From assembly GCA_028583605.1 (NCBI GenBank), contig CM053330.1:27478598-27542597 (forward strand): 64,000 bases of DNA, read 5' to 3'. Each line of letters begins with the position of its first letter. The first letter of the stretch is position 1. Positions 9,946 through 21,399 of this stretch are shown one piece after another. The notes beneath the pieces were generated by a model. The model was not told the DNA's origin. It searched no databases and was given only the letters and a program-made list of their open reading frames with translations. The stretch is from Dastarcus helophoroides (Eukaryota; Arthropoda; Insecta; Coleoptera; Bothrideridae). The position numbers and the translations under genes are program-made.

Positions 9946-10195
9946 GGAACTGTGACACTACGACGTGTATAATTAGATGCGCATGCGCGTTCGAGTGCGG
10001 TTGATCATGCACGAAGTGAATATTCTTAGTATATAAGGGTTAATTTTAGGATTAAGTGTTAGTATCTCTCTGAAGATGATAGCTTGGCTATCGAAATGCA
10101 CTAGAGCAACCTCTGTTGTGTTTTTAATCTTTCTTGGTTTCAGGGGACAAGATTTGTATTTCAATTTTTAAAGATAACCACAGACCAGTCCGTTC

Positions 10196-10440
10196 CACCA
10201 AAATTCGATTTGTTATATACATTTTTTTCTTTTACAATGTTATTTGACAATAATGACTTCAGAATGAAGTGGCATCGCATTCTTGACACCTAGGAGAGTT
10301 GAAAGGAGGTGCTTTAACTTACGGCGGTTGTATTGACAAGTTTTTACTTTGTGGTGTGGCTTGCATGATTTGTATTTGTATTATTTCAAATGCCAAGCAA
10401 GTATATTAGAAAAACAGATAGGGGCAAGATATTTTTCATT
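10196..10440. other. No recognisable feature
   Basis: A short AT-rich stretch between the Penelope-like tail and the A-rich array. Nothing seen. Confidence 0.4.
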
Positions 10441-12490
10441 CAATGCTTACTTTCCTAATTTAAATTTCAAACTTATATTGATAAAGTACATGCGTTTTGA
10501 GAAAGAAGTAAAATTACCAAAAAAATGAAATTTCAAGAAAGTCAGATTTAACAAACGTGAGATGTTTGAAAAAAAGCTGAATTTGGAGAAAAATAAGAAA
10601 CATTTAAGAAAAACTACAAATCTTAAATAAAACAAATCAATATTTTGAGAAACAAGTTATAACTTTCTTAAAAAATATTTTGTTTCCTGAAGAAAGTTAA
10701 ATTTTGAGACAAAAGCCTAATTCTCAGAATAAGGTTGTCAAAATTTAGAAGAAAATATGGGTTTCAAGGAGCAGGTAGAGATTCCCAGAAAAAATAGTCG
10801 CATACCTTTTAAAAATATTGCGAAATAAAAAACAGATTAGTTTCCAAAAAAATAACGATCGAAAATTCCAGGAAAAAGTTGGAATTTAAAAACGATCTTA
10901 ATTATCTAGGGAAACAAAAATTTGAACAAAAATGTCCAATTTTCGCAAATTGGTTGATATTAAAAATATGTAAAAATACTGCAAATGAGATCACAATTTT
11001 CATAAAGATGTGTTTCAAAAAATTGGAAATATTTAAAAAAAGATAGATTTTGAGAAGAAGAAAGATTAGAAAAAGAGATTTTTAACAAAGTTATCAAAAT
11101 TGCGCTAAAAGCGTAATTTCTAAAAAAATGTTTTCAATGGAAAGTCAAATTTTGAGAAAGTAGTAGTAATTTGAAGAGAAATCCATAATTTAGAAAAAAA
11201 GACGAATTTTGAAATCAATGTTTCAAAAAGAAGATCAATTTCCGAAAAACCGAATTAGTAAAATTCCGAAATTTTTAGAAAAAATTAAATTTTTGACAAA
11301 TATTTATTGTGAAATTCGGGAAAAAAGACGTATTTTTATAAAAATGTAAGCTAAAAAAGGCCTCAAAATTTGGTGAAAAAAATTTCGAATTTCGAATATA
11401 AAGTCAAAATTTGTAAAAAACAGGAATTTTAAGAAATTTTAGGAAAAATGTACGATTTTAGTAAAATATTCGAATTTTCACAGAAAAATCCAAATTTTGT
11501 AGATTGAGCTCTATTTTAAAAATAAAATGAAATACGAAAATTGAAAAAGAAAAAAAGACGGTCTCGTTTCTGACCTTTTCGCTCGACTACATCATCTAGA
11601 TCTAGGGTAAATGCTCCACCCAGATCCACCGTTGCTGAAAACAAATTTTGTGATAAAAATCGAAATTTTGAGGAAAAGAAAATTTGAGTCCAAAAGATCA
11701 AATCAATCAAATAGTGTAGATTTTCAGGAAGAGCACAATTTCTAAGAAATATTACAAACATTGTCAATAAAGAACTTAATTTTGAAAACAGTCCTAGTTT
11801 TAAGAAAACTTTGAAAGTCGAACCTTATCAAATATCGTTAATTGTTCGGAAAAGCGCTATATTTGAGAATGAATTTAAAATTAAAAAAGTCAAAATTTTC
11901 AAGAAAGGACAATTTTGAAAATACAAGTTAAAATGTCGGGAAAGTCAAAATTAGAGAAAAGTTGAAATTTTAAAAGTAAACAGAATTTTTGACAAATATT
12001 ACAAAATCAAAAGAAAATAGTTTGACCTCCAGGAAAAAGGTAGAAATTTTTAGATGTTTTGAAATTTACCAAAGAGTTGTAATTTCCCGAATGAAGTCAG
12101 CTGAAAAAAACCAGAATTTCGAAACAAAAGTGTAATTTGGAAAAAAGTAGGTTTTTAAAAAAACAGATTTGAAATTTTGACAAAAAGTCAAATTTTGATC
12201 TAAATTTCCGGAAAAATTGAATAAAAAATTAAAAATTTGGAATAAAAAGCAGATTTGTTAAAGAAATATTTTGAAAACAATCGAAATTTCAAAAGGAGTT
12301 TGTGAATAAAGTTGGAATTTAAAAAAAATCTTGATTTCCTGGAGCAGCTAAAATTTCAAACAAAAAAAAATTTCTTAAGGAAAAGGTTAAAATCTCGAGA
12401 AAACAGTTGAAATTTATCAAAAAGTATTCATTTTCCGTTTAATAAAAATGAAACTTTCGATAAGGACGATTTTTAGAGAAAAAGGAGAAT
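10440..12490. repeat. Degenerate purine-rich array 1
   Basis: About 2 kb made of loosely repeated words such as gaaattt, aaaaagtcaaattttga, tttggaaaaaa at irregular 20-40-bp spacing, strongly A over T on the plus strand. No fixed period is visible by eye. The small ORFs in it (F- or K-rich) result from composition. Similar arrays occur at 25.8, 36.4, 48.2 and 50 kb. Confidence 0.65.
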
Positions 12491-13010
12491 CTTGAAATTT
12501 AAATTTTATAGACAAAAAATTATTCCAAATTACAATAGGCCTAATAATTATGGAGTCAACTTTTGCAACCATGTCTTTATATTCCTCCTGTGCTCTAGCA
12601 CACAATTTAAGTATGGTTTAAAGTTGCATAAGGGAGGTGTAACATTTGGATTTAATACTATGTTTCAACGCTATGAGTGTGCTGAAATACAGTAGGAATT
12701 TATAAACTGCGACTGTAGAAGAATAATTGCTACAAAATTTCATTCCTTGGAAATTTATGCTTGAAGCTTCTTCTTGTTATTATCATGGATTAAATTTCCT
12801 TTTTATTACTTAATTTTATTAAGTACATAATTCTGCTTAAATTCCTTAGAAGTGTATTGTAAATATACTTGTGAAAACCCATAGAAAATGATAAATAGGC
12901 AGGAACATTTTTAAAAATATATTCAAATCATGTGCAAAAAGGCAAAAAACAAAAAAAGGTAGGATTATATTGTAGGATATTACCTCAAATCCGACCTCTA
13001 ATAATAACAA
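12491..13010. other. No recognisable feature
   Basis: AT-rich sequence with a 67-codon ORF (12492-12695) lacking motifs. Confidence 0.4.
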
Positions 13011-13083
13011 GTGATGATAGCTCAGCGCTAGAACGTCAGCTTGCCAAGTTAGAGGTCCGGGGTTTGATCCCCAGTGATGACTA
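13011..13083 (+). repeat. tRNA-like relic (SINE head or tRNA pseudogene)
   Basis: It has an A-box-like TAGCTCAGCGCTAGAACG, an anticodon-like loop TTGCCAA and a B box GGTTTGATCCC at tRNA-like spacing. The acceptor ends are not complementary (gtgatga appears at both ends as a direct repeat), so a working tRNA is unlikely. A 3' T-rich stretch follows. Confidence 0.4.
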
Positions 13084-13476
13084 CTATTTTAAAAAAAATT
13101 ATTTTACATTAATTAATTGTTTGGAATTAGTCTTTTCATTAGCTATTTAAATAATATCAAACTGAAGATAATTTTATTAAAAGCAAAAGAGTAGTCCAGC
13201 CAGGACACATTTATTTAAAAACAATTAATTCAACTTTTTTGTTATTACTCCGCTGATTTGTTATTTAAAAAATTCATTCCAATAGCTAGTATAACCCCTA
13301 AGGAAAAAGAATAAATTAGGTTACCTATTGACATCATTACCAGGATGCTAGTGTAAACAAAATAGATATAAGTTTGCAATAATTAGCATTAATAATTTAC
13401 CTTAATGCGTTGTAATTAAAAACACTGAAATAAAGTGAATGAAAAAAAAGGAATGATCCTAAAAAATAAAGCATTG

Positions 13477-13546
13477 GTGTGACTGGGGATCGAACCCCAA
13501 CCCCCCATATGACGGGCATAGGTTTCTTCCGCTGTCCTACTACGCT
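13477..13546 (-). repeat. tRNA-like relic, minus strand
   Basis: Read on the minus strand: TAGGACAGCGGAAGAAACC as a weak A box, an arm ctatg/tatgg around loop CCCGTCA, and a strong B box GGGTTCGATCCC. Mismatches in the T stem and a missing acceptor stem argue against a functional gene. It is probably a tRNA-derived SINE or pseudogene. Confidence 0.4.
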
Positions 13547-13689
13547 TTGCAAATTGTTGATATACATCCTCGAATTACACACCATACTCTCGGTATCATC
13601 TAATACATTTAATCGCGATTTATTAGTTTGTATATTAGCATATTTTATTAAAAATTCATCGCATTCAAATAACAGTCGATGGTAAGTCG

Positions 13690-15470
13690 ACCTTAGTCAC
13701 GATTTTACACATTATAAATATAGTTGTTGTCAATTAACCAAATTTTGTGTCATTCCTAAAGAAGTGTCCAAAGTTAAACTTTCCTGCTCTAAACATTAAC
13801 GGTTGTTGTATATTGGGTTACGTTTCGAGATCATTAGGGTCGTACTCTTATGCTAATCACCCTATATAAGGTAACCTACAGATTGACTACTTCCTTTGGC
13901 TACTGAGTACTGCTAAGCAAATTTTTAATTAATTTATTGACATATTCTTTTAATAGATTGATCTTTTTTCTCCTGTCTCGATCTTGCAATAAAAATATAA
14001 ATTAAGTATCAGGTAGGGAATTTCTGAGTCCAGGGACAACTATGAGGTCCGTAATGTAATGGATATTAAAAACTAAAGCACTGAATCAATCACTATGACA
14101 TCGATTTGAAGCAGCAGAATTAGAAGATTTTTTTGCTAATCAATTACAATTCGTTCGCTTGAAAATGCCAGTCCTTGTGGCGTAATATATATTGATTGGT
14201 AATTCCAATGAGATAAAGTTAATTTCTGGCTGCTAAGGAGTAAAAGTGGTTTTATTTCCAAATTTTACGCGGGCTGCTAGAGTGCCTTATATAGGTGCCC
14301 GGAAAAACTAAGTGGAGAGGTAAATAATTTGATAAGTAGAAAGAAGATAGCAATAGCGCAATCTACTGTATAATTTTACTTTTGAGAAGTAAAAAAAAAT
14401 AAGCTTCACTTCACAGTTTTATTTTTGACAACCAAAAAATATGCAGCTTCACTTCTTAAAACTTTTAACAACAACAAACATCTTCGTCTTTTCCGAAATT
14501 CGCGAACCAGCTCGCCTGGCTCTGAGGCACTTTACCCTTTTGCCTCCTTCGAAGAGGGCCTCTCTATGATTAGTATTTTATTTTTAATCTCTAAGCTCCC
14601 ACATTGACATTTTTGAAATACAGATATTTCACTTATTCTCAAAATTCCAAGTTGATTTATTAAAACTATGTCAAAATTTTCGATATCTAATTTTCGAGTT
14701 AAAATGGCAATTTAAAAAAAATATGTTAAATTTAAATTGGAAAGTTGAATAAACAAATAAATTTTAAGAAAAGTGTCAAGATAACCTAAATAGCTCCTAA
14801 AATAAAAAAAATGAGCCTCATTCAACATCTGCACCTTCACCTCGGGTTGCTGAAGTTGCTTTATTCAGAAAACAGCAAATTTGCCTTATATTTTGTTCAT
14901 CGTAAATGTGCATTATGCTCTGAAATGCCCCCATAAGTATGAAACATATTTTGCGCTTATCAAAAGCGAAATAAAATGATTACACACTTGGAAAGGCTGA
15001 GCTCGTATTCCGCATTCTGTTTATGGCCGACAGGACACCACTTGTAAATGCAATATGCATAAATCAATTACGCAAACACGGTGGAAACAGATACATCAGA
15101 ACGGCCGTTATTACAAAACATCAGGAAATGAGCGCCGGGCGTTTGCTTACATTTCATTTTGTCGGAGTATTTTCTCTTTAGGCCGAGCCTACCCAACAAA
15201 AACAAAACCCCTAAGGTTCACCTGTCGGCACTCAGACGCTAATAGAATGAGAATGATTCACACCAGAGCGCCACAAAAAAATCTCCCTTACACCTAACCA
15301 TATTTCATCCTTAATCGTAAATTAGTAAGGCGGCAGATATACAAGGGGAAGTTCTCACTCGTGAAGATCTGTCTCTACAAGGAAAAGTTGACAGTAGCGT
15401 AAAGACTAGAGGACACTTTTTTTAACGAAACTTATTGTACTAAATATGCAAATTGGACTTAAAAATTTGA
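13690..15470. other. Unannotated; balanced island at 14860-15300
   Basis: No gene, transposon end or repeat partner recognised. 14860-15300 is more balanced in composition and contains an 80-codon ORF (15055-15297) without motifs. Confidence 0.35.
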
Positions 15471-16800
15471 TTCAAAGAAGATTGGGAATTTATTTGATTC
15501 AAAGTTTAGAGCCGAAGACCGGCTTCAATCTTATTTGGTCTTGTGAGTTGGGCTTAAAACTGTACCGTATTCTTTTTCAAACATTCAAACATTTACTCAT
15601 TTTAATTAGGCAGCAAAAATAGAATAAAAACTTAAAATTATAGGAGTATATCAAATTATGAATTTTGTTGTTGAAATACATGACGAGTTCAAGGTCAAAG
15701 CGAGTTTATTTATTTATAAGGCCTTTACGTAAAATTGCCTTCAACGTATTGTTTGACAATGGGACGTTTTAACATTGACATGTGATAAACGTGTTTCTTA
15801 ATCTTCGTTACTATTTTCGATTATTTTACCATTTACTTGTAAATATGTTAAATTACAAAAACTGTTGTAGAAAGGAAGTATAATAGAAAGTAGGAATAGG
15901 AAGTAGGAATAGGAATAGGAAGTGTTCTTTAAAAGTCATACCTTCTTTATAGCAGCTTTTAAGTAAGTTAAAGTCAGAAAGCTATTGGAAAAGTTACAAG
16001 ATAGTTTCTAGTAAAAAATCTTGCCAAAAAAAAAACGAAAATTTCTCTAAAAGTAAAGACTGCCAAATATCCTGCTTGTAAATATATCAAATTGCAAGAA
16101 CTCGTGTAGAAATACCAAATCGAAACTGAAATTTAGAAGAGAAATCTTGAGGTTTATTCGAAATTTTTCTTGTATTACCAAAGTCATGAGTTCTAACTTG
16201 GAATTTTTAGAATTGTACAAAAAAACGTGTAAATTTTGAAAGAAAAAAGTCATGATTTTTAAAATAGTCCTAATTTTGAATGAAGGTAAATACTTTAAAC
16301 AAATTTAAATTAAAAAAATATATTTCTAGAATTTTCATTTAATAAGGAAATTTCGATTTTTCGGTTTGTTATAAATTTGAATGTGTTTTCTGGAAAATTC
16401 TACCTTTTTTGGAAATGTAAGGATACAATTTTGATTCAGTTGTAAGTCGAAATTTTAACTTCAATTTGAATACATGGAGCTTTAAACTTCAAACTTCCAA
16501 AATCGTTTATAAATGCCCCACTTGACCATATTTTTTTTAGGTATACATATACCGTATCACAAGAAATTATAGAAATACTAGATAGGTTAACAGATTCTGG
16601 TAATCATTTTTTTATATTCGCTTCTAGTATATCAAATTACGAATATTTTTGTATAATTACAAGATGAGTTTTAAACCATAGTCCAGCCAGTTATATTTAC
16701 TTGTAGCTATATTAAATTACAAACAATTTGGTAGAAGTGAAAGACCGGTTATAAGCCATATTTCTATCAAAACCGTGTTTTCCTTAGATCTCTTTCAGGA
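15471..16800. repeat. Dispersed-repeat cluster
   Basis: At least five diverged units of the repeat described at 4.0 kb (near 15640-15710, 15830-15880, 16070-16120, 16550-16610 and 16620-16770), each with tatatcaaatta(c), a gtagaaataca-like run and a word like agacgagtt. At its start (15475-15550) is a ~75-bp segment, ttcaaagtttagagccgaag followed by a segment like accggcttcaatctt, that recurs at 18895-18985 and 20440-20525. A small ggaata microsatellite sits at 15898-15928. Confidence 0.5.
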
Positions 16801-16942
16801 TCTACCAAAATAGCGATATCAACTCTTGATGCCGTGTGCGTTCTGCTAAAAGACGACACTCGACACAAAACATATTTCCAGAAAGCAGATAAAGAAAAAT
16901 ACCAAATATAGAAGGGGCCAACTAGTCATTTATAATAAATGT

Positions 16943-17239
16943 TGTAACGGTCAAATCCATTATCAATCGGTTGCGGACTGACAAAATGAATTATACAGAA
17001 AAGGATATTAGAGAGGACGCCAACGGGACGCGGTACTTAATTTCTATGAAGAAAGAACCTTTCAGGAAATTTTAATTTCCCTAAGGTTCCCGAAACAGTA
17101 TAAAAGAAAGGGTGGTTTCGAACAGATTTTTTTAGTGATTCGAAAAACATATCTCGTCTGAGGATGAGATCCCCCCGTTGGTCATTCGAAAAACACATCT
17201 CTTCCGAATATCGGTATTACTCTCCCAATAAGACACTAC
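16943..17239 (+). other. Unclassified, possible degenerate LTR or promoter-bearing repeat
   Basis: It starts TGTAACGGTC, has a good TATA box (GTATAAAAGAAAGG near 17099) and ends cactaca next to the 580-bp repeat. This is the general look of an LTR, but no second copy and no matching flanking duplication were seen. Confidence 0.25.
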
Positions 17240-17800
17240 ATACAGATAAGGAACAATTTTCATTGTCCATGTAAAAGGCTAAGAATTGTCTCTTCCATGG
17301 TCGTATCTTCTAGTTTAGATGTTAGAAAAAACTCGTCGAGAGTTTTACAATAGACTGGAATATTGTTTAGCACAGTCTGGCGACCTATTTGAACTCCTTA
17401 CATTGTAATGTTTAAAGAGTTATTATGTTATATTCTTCATTAGAATTATTACTTATTTAAATCTCGTTTATTTATTTTGGTTATCAAAGAATATCAGTTT
17501 TATTTTGTCTCAGACGTTGATTAAATCAAGGGACTAAAAAAACAAACAGCATGTGGTACGCAAATTTTATTAAAATTGCGGCTTGCCAGTAGTAATCCCG
17601 TAACAAAACACATTAGAAGCTATGATGTACTACTAATATCTCCACCAGCAGTGATCGCTGCGCTCTGCGTTGAATTGTTTAAACCGGTGTAGGAGAATAC
17701 AAGGCGCCGCCCATCCATCCTACTATTAGCTCTCAATGTTAAATCTCTCATTAGCATTCTCCCTATGGACAGTGTTTGACTTTCCTGAGGTGTATATGGT
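17240..17800 (-). repeat. Unknown ~580-bp dispersed repeat, copy 1
   Basis: It matches 41772-42395 over its whole length at high identity, with one ~45-bp length difference near 17300/41840. Similarity starts at tacagataagga and ends at gtgtat. On the minus strand it consists of an open end of about 60 codons (below) followed by ~380 bp of AT-rich DNA containing AATAAA words, like a 3' end with UTR. No TIR, LTR or target duplication was found, so its class is unknown. Confidence 0.75.
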
Positions 17801-17805
17801 GTCAT
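17620..17805 (-). pseudogene. C-terminal fragment of an unrecognised protein
   Basis: 61 codons on the minus strand: residues SIGRMLMRDLTLRAN, then DGRRLVFSYTG, NNSTQSAAI and a final AGGDISSTS before the stop. The second copy (42216-42410) keeps the frame open with seven or so amino acid changes and no stop. I do not recognise the family. Similarity of the two copies ends just upstream of this ORF, so both are probably 5'-truncated copies of a longer gene. Whether it belonged to a transposon, an endogenous virus or a host gene cannot be told here. Confidence 0.4.
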
Positions 17806-17829
17806 TGTGTAGCCATTTAAATGAAGAAT

Positions 17830-18660
17830 TCCTAAATTACTTGTTAAAAAAGTTTAAAAAGTTAATTACTTTAGTATACATTTTGAGAAGTAACAGGCTA
17901 GAATTTTTAAATCTTTCGAACTAGATGTTGATAAAAATGGGGAGCCTTCGGTTAACCGTGTTGCTTCGCGTGTTGACTTGAAAACATGACAAAAGCAAAT
18001 TATTCTACTTACCTCGCATTATATTAGGCCAATAAATAAGTTTGTTGTGCATAAAGAAAAAGTATTTAAATCAATGATACAAAACATGCTTAATCAGAAA
18101 TATTCACCTCATCGCATGCAGCTACCCCGAAGAAATTGAATATCTCTCTCGCATGCTAGACCACAATAGGAAATCAACCTCAATTTCAATTCCGGCATTT
18201 GCAACCTAATTTATTACCGAGCGCCATTTGCTTCCGAAAAGTAAGTCATATTTCTAAACAACGTTAGATACTGTTGACCTAAATGTATTGTAATATTCGA
18301 GGAGTAATTTATCAAATACCCTGGATGTTAAGCACGCTCCTAAATTGGAGAAAACGTTAAGGTTTATTGTAATGTTTGAATAAGTTTGTGGAAGTTTTCA
18401 AGACTACGATGAATTCATAAGCATATGTAAGTTTAAAAGCATGTCTAAATAGGAATATGTTATATAAGAGTAACAAAAAAAGTGCTCTTGTGTACTTCTA
18501 GTATACGTATATTTGCAACTTATTTCGCTAAAACGGTAGACGCTTATTTATGTCGCTTATAATAAGAAGTCTTTGAGAAAATTGGCGGGGGCATTTTTGT
18601 CGCATTTGTCCCCCTCTACGTATATTAGATGTGAGTAAATATTATTACATGTGTAGCAGA
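17830..18660. other. No recognisable feature
   Basis: AT-rich, with no motif or repeat partner seen. Confidence 0.4.
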
Positions 18661-18680
18661 ACTAAAAATGACCGATTAAA

Positions 18681-18740
18681 GGGACCTGGGATCCGACTCG
18701 AGACCTTTAACGTGGCAGGCTAGCTTTCTAGTATGCAAGA
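18681..18740 (-). repeat. tRNA-like relic
   Basis: On the minus strand CTAGAAAGCTAGCCTGCCAC then AAAGGTCTCGAGTCGGATCCC resembles the anticodon arm and B-box half of a tRNA. It is clearly related to the copy at 19072-19153, so it is a dispersed tRNA-derived repeat rather than a gene. Confidence 0.4.
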
Positions 18741-19071
18741 AGAATACAACCTAGACTGCAAATTCATGCAGCCCTCCAAGCATGTATAGTGAATCATATG
18801 TAGCTGAACTACCAACAGTTAAAACACTGCTACCTAGCGAAGCGGTTGCTCTCTAGGAAAGTTCCCAGAAGACAAGGATTCTAATGCACAGACCAATAGG
18901 TTTGAACATTTATTAGATTCGAAGTTTGGAAACCAAAGACCGGTATTTTTGATTTTGTTAGATCTCGTCAGTTTGGAAACATTTGTTAGCATTCGAGTTG
19001 GATATACCAAACTGACTGTCAGATGACCTTCTAATCCTACTTATAAAAACTGTAGTAGAAGAAAATGACTC

Positions 19072-19153
19072 GTCGACGCGATCAAGAATCGAATTAGCAA
19101 CCTTTCATGTGGTAGGTTAACTTTCTGCCGCTGAGTTACCCCATATCGCCACT
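19072..19153 (-). repeat. tRNA-like relic
   Basis: On the minus strand: GGGGTAACTCAGCGGCAGAA (A box), an anticodon-arm-like aacct...aggtt and TAATTCGATTC (B box). The T stem does not pair well. The spacing and homology with 18681-18740 point to a tRNA-derived SINE relic. Confidence 0.45.
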
Positions 19154-19385
19154 TTTAAGTTTATTTATTGAAATCTCTTATGAAAAGACTGTAAAAGTTA
19201 CTCTTCTGTCCAATGCGAATGCGTCAAGAGGATTAAAAAAACCCTCTCAAGGTTACCCCCAAAAAACTTGATGCTAGAATATTCTTTGCCTATCTACTTC
19301 CTAACTATTCTTTCGGTACCTTCTATATATTCTAAATTTATTTGAAGTAAATAACCAAACCTAGATGCCTATATTCTTAACTTAT

Positions 19386-19716
19386 ACAAAATTTAGTTAT
19401 AAAATTTGTATTAGTGATTGTGTAGGGTGAGGAACTCCTTGCAAACATTTGATAAAGGGAGGCGGCTGCAAGAATGGAGCATACAGCAGATAAGCACTCC
19501 GGACGTTTCCGCAAGCGATAATACTATCTATACGGAGATCCGTTCTAAAAAACCGGAACGGTATAAATATGCGGTCGTCTTTCCTTCAGTTAGTCAGTCA
19601 GTTAGTCAGATAGTCTGATAGTTAGGTGAATTATAATTGTAGTGTTCCGAAATAAGTTTGAAATAAACAGTTTACAATACACGAAGTTTTAATTTTCAAA
19701 CCGATAACGCGCAACA
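19386..19716 (+). mobile_element. Solo LTR, gypsy-type (copy B)
   Basis: Homologous end to end with 30870-31199. Its 3' end is CGCGCAACA, and ttat flanks both sides (19382-19385 and 19717-19720); the first four bases (TGTA in copy C) appear lost. The promoter is readable: TATAAAT at 19562, initiator TTCAGT at 19585 (about 26 bp apart), then GTTAGTCA repeats, and AATAAA at 19662. An incidental 66-codon ORF (19418-19618) lies in it. Confidence 0.85.
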
Positions 19717-19720
19717 TTAT

Positions 19721-20440
19721 CTTACGACGACTAATGCTAAACTATAGTGCAAACTGTATTTAACCAAAGAATATAAAATTTTCCTCTCATATAAATTCAG
19801 CAGGCGGGATTATTAGTGCAAGAGGATGAAAAATGGAATATAAGTGTAAAATAAACAAAAACGGGTATGACTAAAATGCACCAGCCAGCGCTCAATTTTT
19901 TTACAGTGTATATCTACAATAAGGTTTTACTAAACCAGATATGCACTCGAAAGCGAAATACACGTTTTTAATAAAGTGGAGTAGTAAATGAAAAAGAGAT
20001 AAAGTGCCACATAACAGGATTACAGCTTTAAATTAAATATATTGGAAAATATTTCACATGTGACATAAAATTTCCACTTCACATTGTTGTGCCTTTACGT
20101 CTTTTTGTCGTCGTTATTCCTCGGGTTAAATGGGATGCAACGTTTTACGAGCGGACATTGCAGGCGGAAAAAGGAAAGAGGCAAAGGGTGCCGTAGTAGA
20201 GAATGCACACCATATTTTCCTTCCCCAATTATTAAATAAAAATGAAGCAGATGTCTAGTATAAGCTTTATATTTCTAGAAAATAACCACAATTTCTCATA
20301 ACTTACAACAGGGTTGCCTAAATTATGTTCCAAGAGCCTTTGATATCCAAAAGGTTAAAGGAGAAGTTCAAATAAATTCTAAATTTTAGCTTCATTTTAA
20401 AAAATGTTTAATCAAAATTCATTTATAAAGTACTCTAATG
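19721..20440. other. No gene seen; balanced island at 20090-20220
   Basis: AT-rich except for ~130 bp around 20090-20220 (cgtttta-cgagcgg, gcaggcggaaaaagg). No motif recognised. Confidence 0.35.
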
Positions 20441-20525
20441 CAAAGGCAAAGATATTTGAATAGATTCAATGTTAGGAGCCAAAGACTGGTTTCGATATCG
20501 TTAGATTTTTTATGTCATCAATTCA
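20440..20525. repeat. Short dispersed repeat
   Basis: gattcaatgttaggagccaa and agactggtttcgat match the segments at 15475 and 18895. Family unknown. Confidence 0.4.
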
Positions 20526-20644
20526 TCATTACAAAATTCAAGGTTTTAATCTTTTCTTTTTTAGAAATTTTGAGTTTTTATGCTTTCTGTATTTTACTTA
20601 TAAATTTTAAGAAAAAACATCGAGATTTTCTGTTTATTTGCAAT

Positions 20645-21241
20645 GTTTCGTAATACTAGAGAAGGTGGCGTCCTTGTGGCAATTTCTGATAAATTTTAAA
20701 CCTCTGAACTTAATTTTGGTCATATCACTGAAGCAATCCCTTTAATTGATATTTGTGGAGTCAAAGTTACTCTGCACTCTAATCTTGTGATCTTTGTTTT
20801 GGTTGTTTATATACCTCCAACCTATAGAGCTGCTGAGTACGAGCTATTTTTTGAATTACTTGAACACTCTAATTTTTTGTTTAACTGTGACAAATTTATG
20901 ATTATTGGTGACTTCAATTTTAAAAATTGTAATACCCCAAATGACAACTACTTTATGGCAATCAATAGTTTCTTGCAAATTCAGGATCTTCGTCAATGCA
21001 ATAATGTGTTAAATTCCTCTGACAGACTATTGGAGTTATTATTATCAAATTTTAATTGTCATGTCATGTAATCCACATTTCCTTTAGTTCCTTAAGATGC
21101 ATATCACCCTGCCTTGACATTGATGTTACTCTATCTTGTCAACGGTTTATTAATTTTGATGTTAATCATCAAGCCCAATCCTTTGACTTTAAAAAGGCAA
21201 ACTATCAACTGCTTTATGATTTATTATCTCATATTGACTGA
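20645..21241 (+). pseudogene. LINE apurinic-type endonuclease relic
   Basis: Reads REGGVLVAISDKF, then a segment like IDICGVKVTLHSNLVIFVL, then VVYIPPTY and the diagnostic MIIGDFNF at about 20898-20922, as in exonuclease/endonuclease/phosphatase domains of non-LTR elements. An open frame holds 94 codons (20787-21071), then a frame change. The N-terminal catalytic part is missing. Confidence 0.8.
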
Positions 21242-21399
21242 AGTATATTCGAAATATATAATAACGTAAACATTGCATGTTCTACCTTCTACGAAATTCT
21301 GACGAATACATTTGAATCTACTATTCCGAGGTATACACCGAAACCAAATTGTCGTACATGCTTTGAGTCCCATTTAATAAAGTTAATAAAATGTAAAGG

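Larger units (their letters stand above)
8938..10195 (+). mobile_element. Penelope-like retroelement, 5'-truncated
   Basis: The order of parts is that of Penelope-like elements with an endonuclease: reverse transcriptase palm (8941-9110), RT thumb region (9053-9358), a linker, then a GIY-YIG domain (9583-9945) and a short 3' tail. The tail holds a small perfect inverted repeat (gatagcttggctatc, 10077-10091). Part of the tail recurs alone at 35318-35385. Upstream RT sequence is absent. No flanking duplication was identified. Confidence 0.85.

Noticed and set aside
13011..13083. Functional tRNA-Gly(GCC) gene
   Set aside because: Acceptor ends are direct, not complementary, and the anticodon stem has a mismatch.
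16943..17239. Another solo LTR
   Set aside because: TG start and TATA box are present, but flanks do not match and no second copy was found; kept only as low-confidence.
19418..19618. 66-codon ORF
   Set aside because: Lies entirely in a solo LTR and crosses its promoter.
1..19716. LTRs F and B as the two ends of one 19.7-kb element
   Set aside because: Same orientation, but no matching coding interior adjoins either, and copy B has its own ttat duplication.
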